Below, in pieces: positions 25,085-33,828 of a stretch of DNA of 37,358 bases (its first letter is position 1; every line of letters begins with the position of its first letter). The stretch spans positions 1-37,358 of the forward strand of contig CAZUKP010000031.1 in assembly GCA_964620915.1 (NCBI GenBank), in the 5' to 3' direction. The DNA comes from Hyphomicrobium_A sp964620915. GTDB taxonomy: Bacteria > Pseudomonadota > Alphaproteobacteria > Rhizobiales > Hyphomicrobiaceae. The notes below the pieces were generated by a model. That model made no database searches and had not been told where the DNA came from. It was given only the letters and a program-made list of their open reading frames with translations. Made by a program: the position numbers and the translations under genes.

Positions 25085-25251
25085 GCGGCGGCTGCGTTTC
25101 ACGGTTCAATTCCGGTGTATACGTAATAATTGGGCCACAGTGGCGGATATTGGCAACACATTGAAATGCTTTCGACGTATATCCTGGCCTTTCGCCAACA
25201 ACCGGGCTTGGTAGCCCGCGAAAACCTTTTCAGTTTCAAGGACGCGCGCCC

Positions 25252-26055
25252 GTGACAGCCAAAGGTCGGCCGAGCTTTAAGGCGCTGCTCGACTTCGCGC
25301 ACGAGCTCGCGGACATTTCAGGCGGGACCATCCGGCCCTATTTTCGCAAGCCGTTCTCGATTTCCAACAAGGCAGAAGATGGCTTCGACCCCGTCACGGC
25401 AGCTGACCAGGCCGCCGAACGCGCCATTGGCCGGGCCATTGCCAAGCGCTGGCCGGATCACGGGATGATCGGGGAGGAATTTGGCACTGCCAGAAACGAA
25501 TCGCGCCTTCGCTGGGTCGTCGACCCAATTGACGGCACGCGATCCTTCATCATGGGCTCGCCGCTGTGGGGCACCCTGATCGGCCTTTTGGATGGCGAAA
25601 ACGCCATCCTGGGTGTCATGGATCAGCCCTTTACGCGCGAACGGTTCTGGTCGGGCGAGCACGCGACCTACTGCAGACAAGCTGACGGCCGAAGCCGCCG
25701 GATCAAAACGCGGTTTTGCGCGCACCTCCAAGAGGCCACGCTCTCCACGACACATCCTGATCTCTTCAAGAGGGGCGTCGAGCGCGAGTCATTCGCAAAG
25801 CTAAAATCAGTTGCGCGCATGACGCGCTTTGGCGGCGACTGTTATTCCTATTGTCTTCTCGCCGCCGGCTTTGTCGATGTTATCGTCGAAGCCGGGTTGA
25901 ACACGTATGACGTCGTTGCGCTTATACCAATCATAGAAAGAGCTGGCGGTCGCATAACGACGTGGGACGGAAAATCGGCAACCATGGGCGGCCGCATTGT
26001 CGCGACAGGCGATCCGCATCTTCACGCCGAGGTTCTTAAAATTCTGTCACGCTGA
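25252..26055 (+). CDS. hisN: histidinol-phosphatase, inositol monophosphatase family
   Basis: Mg2+-dependent phosphatase (267 aa), the IMPase-type histidinol-phosphatase used by many alphaproteobacteria for the penultimate part of histidine synthesis. Metal-site motifs: E75/E76 in GMIGEEFG, DPIDGTRSF with D91 and D94, the GGDCYSYCLLAAG segment, and the C-terminal YDVVALIPIIERAGG. The last has YD in place of the family's usual WD, the aspartate being kept. Start GTG at 25252 with AAGGA about ten bases upstream; the preceding 200 bp contain the promoter of small RNA 2 pointing the other way. Substrate assignment rests on family resemblance; other IMPase-type phosphatases are possible. Confidence 0.85.
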   Translation: MTAKGRPSFKALLDFAHELADISGGTIRPYFRKPFSISNKAEDGFDPVTAADQAAERAIGRAIAKRWPDHGMIGEEFGTARNESRLRWVVDPIDGTRSFIMGSPLWGTLIGLLDGENAILGVMDQPFTRERFWSGEHATYCRQADGRSRRIKTRFCAHLQEATLSTTHPDLFKRGVERESFAKLKSVARMTRFGGDCYSYCLLAAGFVDVIVEAGLNTYDVVALIPIIERAGGRITTWDGKSATMGGRIVATGDPHLHAEVLKILSR

Positions 26056-26078
26056 GCAAAGGCTGGAAAGCCGGCGCC

Positions 26079-27038
26079 TCATGCCACCTTGGTGTCGACG
26101 CCGAGGTAGGCGTCGAAGGCCGCCCAGAACCTTGTCCTGACGCCATCGTTCTCCTGCAAGATCTCATGCCTTGAGCCCGGCATCAAAATGCTTGCGGTAA
26201 GCTTTGCAGCGGCCGCGAAGCCATCAATCGCCGGGGTTGAAACGACCTCGTCGTTGCCCGCCGCAAAAATAAGGAGAGGCACGTTGATCTTGGATGCAAA
26301 GCCAGGCTCGGTGAGACCATTGCACGCTCGCAATGCTGCTCTTAGCCAGCCAATTGTCGGCATACCAACGCGAAGATCTGGCGCGGCATCGAGCACAGCC
26401 TTGGAGCGTAGCCAACGCTCCTTGTCAGAAGTCAGGGGATTGCCCTCAAAAACATCCCAGCTTTCCAGATTGTCCGACGCGCCCAACACATAGGCGGAAG
26501 ACAGACCAAGTGCGCAGCCGACCTCAGCATAGGCCCGTGCGAGCAAGGGAGATTCTTCCAACATGCGATCGCGGATGGCAATCATCGGAGCCGTCAGGAC
26601 AATGCGCTCAAACCACAAGCCCGGCATCGTCGCGTTCCGCAGTAGGATGTTCCCCCCCATGGAATGACCCAGCCCGTAGAACGGCGGCGGGCAATCGGGC
26701 AGCACGATATCTTTCATGAAGCGCAGCAGATCACGATCGTAATCAGCAAAGCTAGAGACGTGTCCTTTGAGCCGATTGGACAACAGGCGTTGCGAACCGC
26801 CTTGGCCGCGCCAGTCCATCGTAGCGACTGCAAAGCCGCGCCGCCGCAGGTCGGCAATGACCTCAAAGTATTTTTCGATGAACTCGGTGCGCCCACCAAG
26901 CAAGCAAACGGTGCCCCGCCGCGGCGCGCGTGTTGCGTCCCACCTGGCAAACCGCAGCTCGACGCCGTTGTATCCGCGAAAAGTGCCGACCGTTCCGCCG
27001 CTCGGAACCGGGTTCTTGGCCAGCGCTACCAGCTCCAT
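26079..27038 (-). CDS. alpha/beta hydrolase, lysophospholipase/monoglyceride lipase type
   Basis: Serine hydrolase of 319 aa from the chosen start. The oxyanion and nucleophile elements are visible: LLGGRTEFIEKYFEVIADL (the family's HG-x-x-E position), MDWRGQGGS at about 74-82, and the nucleophile elbow GHSMGG with S126. A late Asp (FAAGNDEVV) and His (GSRHEIL) complete the probable triad. This pattern is that of PldB-like lysophospholipases and monoglyceride lipases. The frame extends to 27086, but the ATG at 27038 has GAGG six bases upstream, while the outer one has none. No signal peptide, so probably cytoplasmic. It lies downstream of the small exported protein gene on the same strand. 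Confidence 0.87.
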   Translation of the reverse strand: MELVALAKNPVPSGGTVGTFRGYNGVELRFARWDATRAPRRGTVCLLGGRTEFIEKYFEVIADLRRRGFAVATMDWRGQGGSQRLLSNRLKGHVSSFADYDRDLLRFMKDIVLPDCPPPFYGLGHSMGGNILLRNATMPGLWFERIVLTAPMIAIRDRMLEESPLLARAYAEVGCALGLSSAYVLGASDNLESWDVFEGNPLTSDKERWLRSKAVLDAAPDLRVGMPTIGWLRAALRACNGLTEPGFASKINVPLLIFAAGNDEVVSTPAIDGFAAAAKLTASILMPGSRHEILQENDGVRTRFWAAFDAYLGVDTKVA

Positions 27039-27134
27039 TGCAGTCCTCGTCAACGCCCCACTTCCCCTTTCTATAACAGGGGTCATAGGGCGGCGACAGG
27101 CGCAGCAATCGGTTTCAGGACATCAAGCCCCAGC

Positions 27135-27647
27135 TCAATAGTAAGGCCGTCCAGGCGGGTATGGTCTCGGGCCTCTCGCGTATGGTCCCGGAGGCCCAAA
27201 CAGGGGGCGCGCTTGGAGTACGCGGCCAGAGCAACGATCAACCGTCAATCCAAACGGACGGCCCGTCCCGCGCTGGCGTGCGCGGACCAAGAACACTGGA
27301 CCTTCAGGCCGGAAATCACGGAAGCGCTTCCAGCCCTGTCTGCGCAACCTCTTGCGAACGACTTTGCGCCGAACGCAAACCTCGGCATAGCGTGGCGCCG
27401 GATAGGCCGGCTCTGCAAAGCCCTTACCCTGGACAGCCCGCGGCGGTGGATAGTCCTGGTACCCATCCGCGACAACGACTTCACCATCGTAGGGCGGAGG
27501 CGCATCAGGATAGGCCTCTGCGTAATTGCGGTCATCGTAGCCGGAATCGTATCTTGGCGGATATCCCAGATCCGCCGCCAACGCCCACGGCGCCAAGATG
27601 CAAAAAGTTGCAGCGGCAGCGATCGCTGCAGAAAGTCGCGCCGACAT
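27135..27647 (-). CDS. exported Tyr/Pro-rich protein with a small basic C-terminal domain
   Basis: Protein of 170 aa with a signal peptide (MSARLSAAIAAAATFCILAP, cleavage near ALA-AD). A Tyr/Pro/Asp-rich linker follows (about 25-85). The C-terminal domain contains two cysteines and the pattern RRQGWKRFRDFRPEGPVFLV, then RARQRGTGRPFGLTVDRCSG. That alternation (helix, strand, A-R, strand ending in D-x-x-x-G) resembles PepSY-like or similar small periplasmic folds seen in rhizobial proteins. The end is Pro/Gly/Tyr-rich. I cannot name a family. It is divergent from hsp20. Confidence 0.65.
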   Translation of the reverse strand: MSARLSAAIAAAATFCILAPWALAADLGYPPRYDSGYDDRNYAEAYPDAPPPYDGEVVVADGYQDYPPPRAVQGKGFAEPAYPAPRYAEVCVRRKVVRKRLRRQGWKRFRDFRPEGPVFLVRARQRGTGRPFGLTVDRCSGRVLQARPLFGPPGPYARGPRPYPPGRPYY

Positions 27648-27812
27648 GATCCCACTCCTCTTTGCCTAAGACCTTATAGCGGCCATTCCCAAGCCTCTGG
27701 CAGATTGGTCGCGCCAACATGAACAGGACATGAAGACCAGCCATTTATCGTTGCCTACACAGAGCTTAGCCTCGCTCGCCCTGTTTGTCCCGCCGCCTCA
27801 GCCGCCGGAGGT

Positions 27813-27840
27813 CTTGAACCCGCGTGGTGCGCCCCTAAAT
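27813..27840 (+). promoter_or_regulatory. RpoH (sigma-32) type heat-shock promoter
   Basis: -35 CTTGAA (27813-27818), 13-bp spacer, -10 CCCCTAAAT (27832-27840). This matches the alphaproteobacterial RpoH pattern (CTTG then CCCCAT-like). The start would be near 27846, at the base of the first leader hairpin of hsp20, and the gene downstream is a heat-shock gene. Confidence 0.72.
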
Positions 27841-27845
27841 CACTG

Positions 27846-27930
27846 GCTGCGCACGCCGTTCAACGGGTGCGCAGCTGAACCGCCTGGCCCGTGAGGCAGG
27901 CGAAAAGGCATGTCGCTTCTTATAGGAGGA
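27846..27930 (+). promoter_or_regulatory. structured hsp20 leader, possible ROSE-like RNA thermometer
   Basis: Three hairpins in the 5' untranslated region: 27846-27875 (nine outer pairs GCTGCGCAC/GTGCGCAGC), 27881-27902 (CGCCT/AGGCG plus GCC/GGC), and 27916-27928 (CTTCT-TAT-AGGAG, one U-G pair). The last buries the Shine-Dalgarno AGGAGG in a weak stem. Rhizobial small heat-shock genes often carry ROSE elements of this form. The fold is by eye. Confidence 0.5.
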
Positions 27931-27936
27931 TGTGAA

Positions 27937-28389
27937 ATGCGACAGTTCGACTTTGCTCCCCTTTATCGTTCCACCGTTGGCTTTGACCGGCTGGTGAAAT
28001 TGCTCGACACCGTCAGCGGCCTTGAGGCCGATGGAGGCTATCCGCCCTACAACATCGAGCGGCTTGGCGAGAACGAGTATCGAATCACCATGGCCGTGGC
28101 CGGTTTTAACGACGACGAACTGAACGTCGAGGTGAAGGAATCGGCTCTTTTGGTCAAAGGTGAGAAGAAGTCCGAGGATAAGGAACGCGAGTACCTCCAT
28201 CGTGGGATCGCGGCCCGTAACTTCGAGCGGCGCTTCCAGCTCGCTGACCACGTCGAGGTCAAGGGCGCCGACCTTCACAACGGCCTTCTCCACGTGGATC
28301 TCGTCCGCAATCTTCCAGAGCGCATGAAGCCGCGCACGATCGCGATTGGACCGGGCTCGAAGGCTCAACAGATCGAGGCGAAGGCCTAA
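27937..28389 (+). CDS. small heat-shock protein, Hsp20/IbpA family
   Basis: ATP-independent holdase chaperone (150 aa). The alpha-crystallin domain spans about 35-127: PPYNIERLGENEYRITMAVA, then GFNDDELNVEVKESALLVKG and FERRFQLADHVEV. The conserved G-x-L segment appears as GLLHVDL at 117-123, and the short C-terminal tail follows (RTIAIGPG has the I-x-I anchor). The ATG at 27937 is preferred over the longer frame start at 27910, since the perfect AGGAGG is seven bases before it and the upstream ATG would lie in the leader hairpin. Controlled by the RpoH-type promoter and probably by the structured leader. Confidence 0.95.
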   Translation: MRQFDFAPLYRSTVGFDRLVKLLDTVSGLEADGGYPPYNIERLGENEYRITMAVAGFNDDELNVEVKESALLVKGEKKSEDKEREYLHRGIAARNFERRFQLADHVEVKGADLHNGLLHVDLVRNLPERMKPRTIAIGPGSKAQQIEAKA

Positions 28390-28429
28390 GCCGCGCGCTC
28401 GATAACTTCAAAAGAGTGACGATCAGGGC

Positions 28430-28459
28430 GGCCCCTCACACATAGGGGCCCCCTATTTT
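28430..28459 (+). terminator. Rho-independent terminator of hsp20
   Basis: Seven-base-pair stem GGCCCCT/AGGGGCC around CACACAT, then CCCTATTTT, beginning 40 bp after the hsp20 stop. The T-run is short but the position is right. Confidence 0.65.
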
Positions 28460-28968
28460 GGTGCCTGACAGTGGACGAATTTGAACGCGCTCGCACCCAA
28501 CGGAAGCGGCAGACACCGGCTAGAAGCCACCTTTGCCCCCTCCAATCCAGTATTCAGGCCGGGTTTGGCGCTTGTGCAGGCAAGGAAAATCTGCGAAGCT
28601 CGCCAAGAAAGGTCAGTAGTCCTGTCCTTTATTGCAGGTGGTGGCAACCCAAGGACAGGATTGCGACAGATTGTGCATGTCTGACCTTCGGAAGTAGTGG
28701 ACGCACACGGAGAGCGACAAGAGTGATTGAGTTGGGAATTCCAGGACCGGCGTTTTTGACCGGCCTTGAGGCAAGGGGCGCAGTCGCCGGCGCATACGAA
28801 CCATCAAACATGGCGCGCTATCGGCGAAAAAGTTCCGCCGGTCGCACTTAATCCGAATTCCTTGATTTGATCTGTGTAGGGCCAATTTAAAGGGTCCTAC
28901 GAAGACGCTCCCACTGAAAAATGACACAAACGAAGCGGCAGCGCCCCAATGGCACCCGAGGTCGCAAT
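28460..28968. other. gltB upstream region, about 500 bp, no recognised gene
   Basis: Between the hsp20 terminator and gltB. Frames of up to 126 codons (28471-28851, plus) and 104 codons (minus) exist, but show no domain, signal peptide or Shine-Dalgarno that I recognise. The region holds the nested inverted repeats at 28609-28688 and a weak promoter-like pair TTGATT (28862-28867) and TTTAAA (28886-28891), 18 bp apart, which may drive gltB. Confidence 0.45.
28609..28688. other. nested inverted-repeat element upstream of gltB
   Basis: Outer arms AAGGTCAG (28609-28616) and CTGACCTT (28681-28688) enclose a long hairpin with 10-bp arms TCCTGTCCTT and AAGGACAGGA (28620-28660), itself containing TTGC/GCAA. 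All arms are perfect. The form suggests a folded RNA of about 80 nt or a multi-site operator. There is no T-run after it on the plus strand and a weak one (CCTTTCTT) on the minus strand. Family unknown. Confidence 0.5.
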
Positions 28969-31900
28969 ATGACGAATAGGCCTTACAAGAGCGGCGACGA
29001 CACGCCCAGCAGCACGCTCCAGCAACCGCCGGTACAGGGCCTTTATAATCCTGTGCACGAGCGGGATGCGTGCGGCGTTGGTTTCATCGCCGACATGAAG
29101 GGCACCAAGTCACACAAGATCATCGACGATGCGCTGAAGATTCTCCAGAACCTCGAGCATCGCGGCGCCGTCGGTGCCGATCCTCTGGCCGGTGACGGCG
29201 CTGGTATCCTTGTTCAGATCCCCCACGACTTCCTGAAAGATGAGTGCCGCGATCTTGGCATCAATCTTCCCGCTCCCGGACGTTATGCGGTCGGCTACAT
29301 CTTCATGCCGCAAGTCGAACGCTTGAGAGGGCATTGCGAGGGCGTATGGGCACGCGTGCTCAAAGAGGCCGGCCTAGAATTGTTGGGCTGGCGGTCGGTA
29401 CCAGTCGACAATTCCTGCCTGTCGGAAATGGTGATCGAAACCGAGCCGACGCATCGCCAATTGTTCATCGGCTGCCCATCATCGATCCTCAGTCAGGATG
29501 ACTTCGAACGCCGCCTATTTCTGGTGCGCAAGGTTGTCTCCAACGCGCTGCTCTCGACTTTCAGGGGCCGTGACATCGGTCACTACACCGTCTCTTTGTC
29601 GAGCCGGACACTCGTATACAAGGGCATGTTCCTGTCTGGCCAGGTCAGAGCCTACTACAAGGATCTTTCTGACCCGCGCTTCGTCTCCGCGATGGCCCTC
29701 GTCCACCAGCGTTTCTCGACCAATACCTTCCCGTCTTGGAAGCTGGCGCACCCCTATCGCTTTGTCGCGCACAACGGCGAGATCAACACGTTGCGCGGCA
29801 ACGTCAATTGGATGGCTGCGCGCCAAGCGAGCGTTTCAACGCCGCTTTATGGATCCGACATCTCCAAGCTTTGGCCGATCTCTTATGAAGGCCAATCTGA
29901 CACCGCCTGTTTCGACAACGCGCTAGAGTTCTTGTTCATGGGGGGTTACAGCCTCTCGCACGCAGCGATGATGCTGATCCCCGAAGCGTGGGCTGGCAAT
30001 CCGCTGATGGATCAGAAGCGGCGCGCCTTTTACGAGTACCACGCGAGCCTCATGGAGCCGTGGGACGGCCCCGCTGCGATGGCATTTTCCGACGGCCGCC
30101 AGATCGGCGCCACGCTGGACCGCAACGGCCTTCGCCCTGCGCGCTACTACGTCACGAAGGACGACATTGTCGTGATGGCCTCCGAAGCGGGCGTCTTGCC
30201 CGTGCCCGAGGAGAGCATCGTCCAGAAGTGGCGGTTGCAGCCAGGCAAGATGCTGCTCATCGATTTGGAGAAGGGCCGCATCATTTCCGATGAGGAATTG
30301 AAGGCCGAGATCTCCGCGAGCAATCCTTACGACACATGGTTGAAGCGCACGCAGATCATGGTCAGCGATCTGCCACTCGCAACCGATCAGCCAACTGGCA
30401 AGAAGTCCAACACCGCTTTGTTGGATCTGCAGCAAGCTTTTGGGTACACGCAGGAAAGCCTCAAGCTCTTGATGACACCCATGGCCGAAACAGGTCAGGA
30501 AGGAACGGGCTCGATGGGTACCGACACGCCACTCTCGGCGTTGTCGTCGAAGCCCAAGCTCTTGCACACCTACTTTAAGCAAAACTTTGCACAGGTGACG
30601 AACCCTCCGATCGACTCGATCCGCGAGGAGCTCGTCATGAGCCTCGTCTCGTTCATTGGGCCACGTCCCAACATCCTCGACTTGGAGGGAACCTCGCGGC
30701 AGAAGCGCCTTGAGGTTTATCAACCGATCCTGACGAATGAGGACCTGGAGCGCATCCGCCAAATCGGCGAGATGAAGGACAACGAGTTCAATTCGATCAC
30801 GATCGACATCTCCTACGCGGCCGAAAGAGGTCCGGCCGGCATGGGCCCCGCACTCGATTGTGTTTGTGCGGAGACCGAGGAGGCCGTGCGCTCCAAAGGC
30901 TACAACATCATTATTCTTTCGGATCGGGCGATCGGTTCTGAGCGCATTGCCATTCCATCATTGCTGGCGACGTCCGCCGTTCACCACCACCTGATCAAGC
31001 ACGGCTTGAGAACATCGGTCGGTCTCGTCGTGGAGACGGGTGAGGCGCACGAGGTGCATCAATTCTGCACGCTCGCTGGCTTTGGTGCCGAGGCAATCAA
31101 CCCTTACCTCGCCTTCGAGACTCTTGAGGCAATGCTACCCGACCTCGATGAATCCTTAACGCCGGACGAGGTCAAGAAGCGTTACATCAAAGCCATCGGC
31201 AAGGGCTTCCTCAAAGTTATGGCCAAGATGGGCATCTCCACCTACCAGTCCTATTGCGGCGCCCAGATTTTCGATGCCGTCGGGTTGAAGTCCTCGTTCG
31301 TCCGAAAGTTCTTCACCGGCACGCACACGCAAATCGAAGGCGTCGGATTGCGCGAGATCGCGATCGAGACCGTCGAGCGCCACACGGCCGCCTTTGGCGA
31401 TGTGCCTGTGTTGGAGAGCGACCTGGATGTCGGTGGCGAGTATGCCTTCAGAGTGCGCGGTGAAACGCACGTTTGGCGGCCCAACGTTGTCGCAGACCTC
31501 CAGCACGCGGTGCGTGGCAATCTACCAGACAAGTATCGCGCTTATGCCAAGCAAGTGAACGAGCAGTCCGAGCAGTTGATGACAATGCGGGGACTGTTCC
31601 GAATCCGCTCGGCCGAAGAGCTTGGCCGCGAGCCCGTTCCGCTGGACGAGGTCGAACCGGCTTCCGAGATCGTCAAGCGCTTCGCCACGGGCGCCATGAG
31701 CTTCGGTTCGATCAGCCGCGAGGCCCACACCACGCTTGCCATTGCCATGAACCGCATTGGCGGCAGATCGAACACGGGCGAAGGCGGCGAGGAAGTCGAT
31801 CGCTTTAAGCCATTACCAAATGGCGACTCAATGCGCTCGGCCATCAAACAAGTCGCCTCGGGCCGCTTCGGCGTCACGACGGAGTACCTCGTCAACTCCG

Positions 31901-33696
31901 ATATGATGCAGATCAAGATGGCGCAGGGAGCCAAGCCCGGAGAGGGCGGCCAGCTGCCCGGGCACAAGGTGGATAAGGTGATCGCCAAGGTGCGCCATTC
32001 CACGCCGGGCGTCGGCCTGATTTCACCGCCGCCGCACCACGACATCTACTCAATCGAAGATCTTGCCCAGCTCATCTTCGATCTGAAGAACGCCAATCCG
32101 GCAGGAGATGTTTCCGTCAAGCTCGTCTCCGAGGTTGGCGTCGGAACCGTTGCCGCGGGTGTCGCCAAAGCACGAGCCGATCACGTGACGATTGCAGGAT
32201 TCGAAGGTGGCACGGGCGCCTCGCCCTTAACATCGATCAAGCATGCCGGTTCACCTTGGGAAATCGGCCTGGCTGAAACCCACCAGACGCTCGTTCTCAA
32301 TCGACTGCGTGGCCGCATCGCGGTGCAGGTGGACGGTGGCTTGAGAACCGGGCGCGATGTCATCGTCGGCGCGCTGCTCGGCGCTGACGAGTTTGGGTTC
32401 TCAACTGCGCCACTGATTGCCGCCGGCTGCATCATGATGCGTAAGTGCCACCTGAATACTTGCCCTGTCGGCATCGCAACACAGGACCCTGTGCTGCGCG
32501 CGCGGTTCCAAGGCAAGCCGGAGCACGTGATCAACTTCTTCTTCTATGTCGCCGAAGAAGTCCGCGAGATCATGGCCGCGCTCGGTTACCGCACCTTCAA
32601 TGAAATGATCGGCCAATCTCAAATCCTCGACAAAGAGACCGCCATCGATCACTGGAAGGCACGCGGCCTCGACTTCCGGAAGATCTTCCACAAGCCGCGC
32701 GTGCCCCGCTCGGTCGCAATCCATAATTGCGAACGCCAGGACCACGGGCTCGAAAAGGTGCTCGACAACAAGCTTATTGAGCTGTGCCGCCCGGCGCTCG
32801 ACACCAAGACACCGATCAAGCACGAGCTCGAAATCAAGAACACCGACCGCACGGCCGGCACAATGCTGTCAGGCGTAGTGGCCAAGCGCTATGGCCATGC
32901 CGGCCTGCCTGAGGATACGATCTGGATCACACTCACAGGCACGGCCGGACAAAGTTTCGGCGCCTGGGCCGCACGCGGTATCACACTCGATCTCATCGGT
33001 GAGGGGAACGACTACGTCGGTAAGGGTCTGTCCGGCGGCAAGATCATCGTGCGGCCGGACGCCAAGTCCAGCATCACCCCCGAAGAGAGCATCATTGTAG
33101 GCAACACCGTGCTCTACGGTGCCGTTACCGGTGAGTGCTATTTCCGTGGCATTGCCGGAGAGCGCTTCGCGGTGCGCAACTCAGGCGCCGTCGCCGTTGT
33201 CGAAGGCACCGGCGACCACGGATGCGAGTACATGACGGGCGGCGTTGTCGTTGTCATAGGTTCGACGGGGCGCAACTTTGCCGCTGGCATGTCGGGCGGT
33301 ATCGCCTACGTACTTGATGCAGATGGATCTCTGGAATCGAAGTGCAATCTCGCCATGGTTGACCTCGAGCCCATCACGGCCGAGGAAGACGTGATGGAGA
33401 AGCTCTCCAACGGCCACGGCGGTGAACTGGAAAGCCACGGTCTCGTTGAGATCATGAGCGACATGACGAAGTACGACGCTGAGCGTCTCCATCAACTGAT
33501 CGTTCGCCACGGACACTACACGAACTCGGCAAAGGCGAAGCAGATACTCGCCAACTGGCGCAATTACATGCCGAAATTCAAGAAGGTGATGCCGCTCGAT
33601 TATCGGCGTGCACTTGAAGAAATCGCCAAGGCACAGGCGGCCGACACGACGGGACTTGAGGTGCTCGAGATAGGCCTTAAGGAAGCAAAGGCTTGA
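28969..33696 (+). CDS. gltB: glutamate synthase (NADPH) large subunit
   Basis: Ferredoxin-like iron-sulphur flavoprotein that makes two glutamates from glutamine and 2-oxoglutarate (1575 aa from the chosen start). A short propeptide of 34 residues precedes the catalytic cysteine C35 in RDACGVGFIAD, which becomes the N-terminus of the glutaminase domain after cleavage. The central and FMN-binding domains follow (for example GAMSFGSISREAH, then GEGGQLPGHKVDKVI). The 3Fe-4S ligands are C1154, C1160 and C1165 in CIMMRKCHLNTCPVG. The C-terminal beta-helix with glycine repeats runs to the end. The frame is open from 28921; the ATG at 28969 has GAGG seven bases upstream and gives a propeptide of normal length. 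Confidence 0.96.
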   Translation: MTNRPYKSGDDTPSSTLQQPPVQGLYNPVHERDACGVGFIADMKGTKSHKIIDDALKILQNLEHRGAVGADPLAGDGAGILVQIPHDFLKDECRDLGINLPAPGRYAVGYIFMPQVERLRGHCEGVWARVLKEAGLELLGWRSVPVDNSCLSEMVIETEPTHRQLFIGCPSSILSQDDFERRLFLVRKVVSNALLSTFRGRDIGHYTVSLSSRTLVYKGMFLSGQVRAYYKDLSDPRFVSAMALVHQRFSTNTFPSWKLAHPYRFVAHNGEINTLRGNVNWMAARQASVSTPLYGSDISKLWPISYEGQSDTACFDNALEFLFMGGYSLSHAAMMLIPEAWAGNPLMDQKRRAFYEYHASLMEPWDGPAAMAFSDGRQIGATLDRNGLRPARYYVTKDDIVVMASEAGVLPVPEESIVQKWRLQPGKMLLIDLEKGRIISDEELKAEISASNPYDTWLKRTQIMVSDLPLATDQPTGKKSNTALLDLQQAFGYTQESLKLLMTPMAETGQEGTGSMGTDTPLSALSSKPKLLHTYFKQNFAQVTNPPIDSIREELVMSLVSFIGPRPNILDLEGTSRQKRLEVYQPILTNEDLERIRQIGEMKDNEFNSITIDISYAAERGPAGMGPALDCVCAETEEAVRSKGYNIIILSDRAIGSERIAIPSLLATSAVHHHLIKHGLRTSVGLVVETGEAHEVHQFCTLAGFGAEAINPYLAFETLEAMLPDLDESLTPDEVKKRYIKAIGKGFLKVMAKMGISTYQSYCGAQIFDAVGLKSSFVRKFFTGTHTQIEGVGLREIAIETVERHTAAFGDVPVLESDLDVGGEYAFRVRGETHVWRPNVVADLQHAVRGNLPDKYRAYAKQVNEQSEQLMTMRGLFRIRSAEELGREPVPLDEVEPASEIVKRFATGAMSFGSISREAHTTLAIAMNRIGGRSNTGEGGEEVDRFKPLPNGDSMRSAIKQVASGRFGVTTEYLVNSDMMQIKMAQGAKPGEGGQLPGHKVDKVIAKVRHSTPGVGLISPPPHHDIYSIEDLAQLIFDLKNANPAGDVSVKLVSEVGVGTVAAGVAKARADHVTIAGFEGGTGASPLTSIKHAGSPWEIGLAETHQTLVLNRLRGRIAVQVDGGLRTGRDVIVGALLGADEFGFSTAPLIAAGCIMMRKCHLNTCPVGIATQDPVLRARFQGKPEHVINFFFYVAEEVREIMAALGYRTFNEMIGQSQILDKETAIDHWKARGLDFRKIFHKPRVPRSVAIHNCERQDHGLEKVLDNKLIELCRPALDTKTPIKHELEIKNTDRTAGTMLSGVVAKRYGHAGLPEDTIWITLTGTAGQSFGAWAARGITLDLIGEGNDYVGKGLSGGKIIVRPDAKSSITPEESIIVGNTVLYGAVTGECYFRGIAGERFAVRNSGAVAVVEGTGDHGCEYMTGGVVVVIGSTGRNFAAGMSGGIAYVLDADGSLESKCNLAMVDLEPITAEEDVMEKLSNGHGGELESHGLVEIMSDMTKYDAERLHQLIVRHGHYTNSAKAKQILANWRNYMPKFKKVMPLDYRRALEEIAKAQAADTTGLEVLEIGLKEAKA

Positions 33697-33736
33697 ACGG
33701 TCTCGCCACCGCAAGTGATGGTGTGCGATTGCGATG

Positions 33737-33767
33737 GTGTCAGATCCCCCAGGGTCTGACACTTTTT
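33737..33767 (+). terminator. strong Rho-independent terminator between gltB and gltD
   Basis: Stem GTGTCAGA/TCTGACAC extended by T-G and two C-G pairs (about eleven pairs in all), then TTTTT (33763-33767). It starts 41 bp after the gltB stop and ends 62 bp before gltD, both on the plus strand. Confidence 0.85.
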
Positions 33768-33792
33768 GTGGAACACAAACAACGGACGGTGC

Positions 33793-33808
33793 GAGACTAG
33801 GTAGTCTC
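33793..33808 (+). promoter_or_regulatory. dyad in the gltD leader
   Basis: Perfect arms GAGACT and AGTCTC around AGGT, flanked by a further CGGT/ACCG pair after two mismatches. It lies about 20 bp before the gltD ATG and has no T-run behind it. It could be an operator or a leader hairpin affecting gltD translation. Function unknown. Confidence 0.35.
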
Positions 33809-33828
33809 CGACCGGTAAAGAACGAAAG

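Noticed and set aside
26664..27722. Open frame of 352 codons on the plus strand
   Set aside because: It is antisense to two convincing minus-strand genes (hydrolase with GHSMGG and an exported protein), and its translation is Arg/Pro-rich with no domain.
28471..28851. Open frame of 126 codons upstream of gltB
   Set aside because: No recognisable domain or Shine-Dalgarno, and the nested inverted repeats lie within it.
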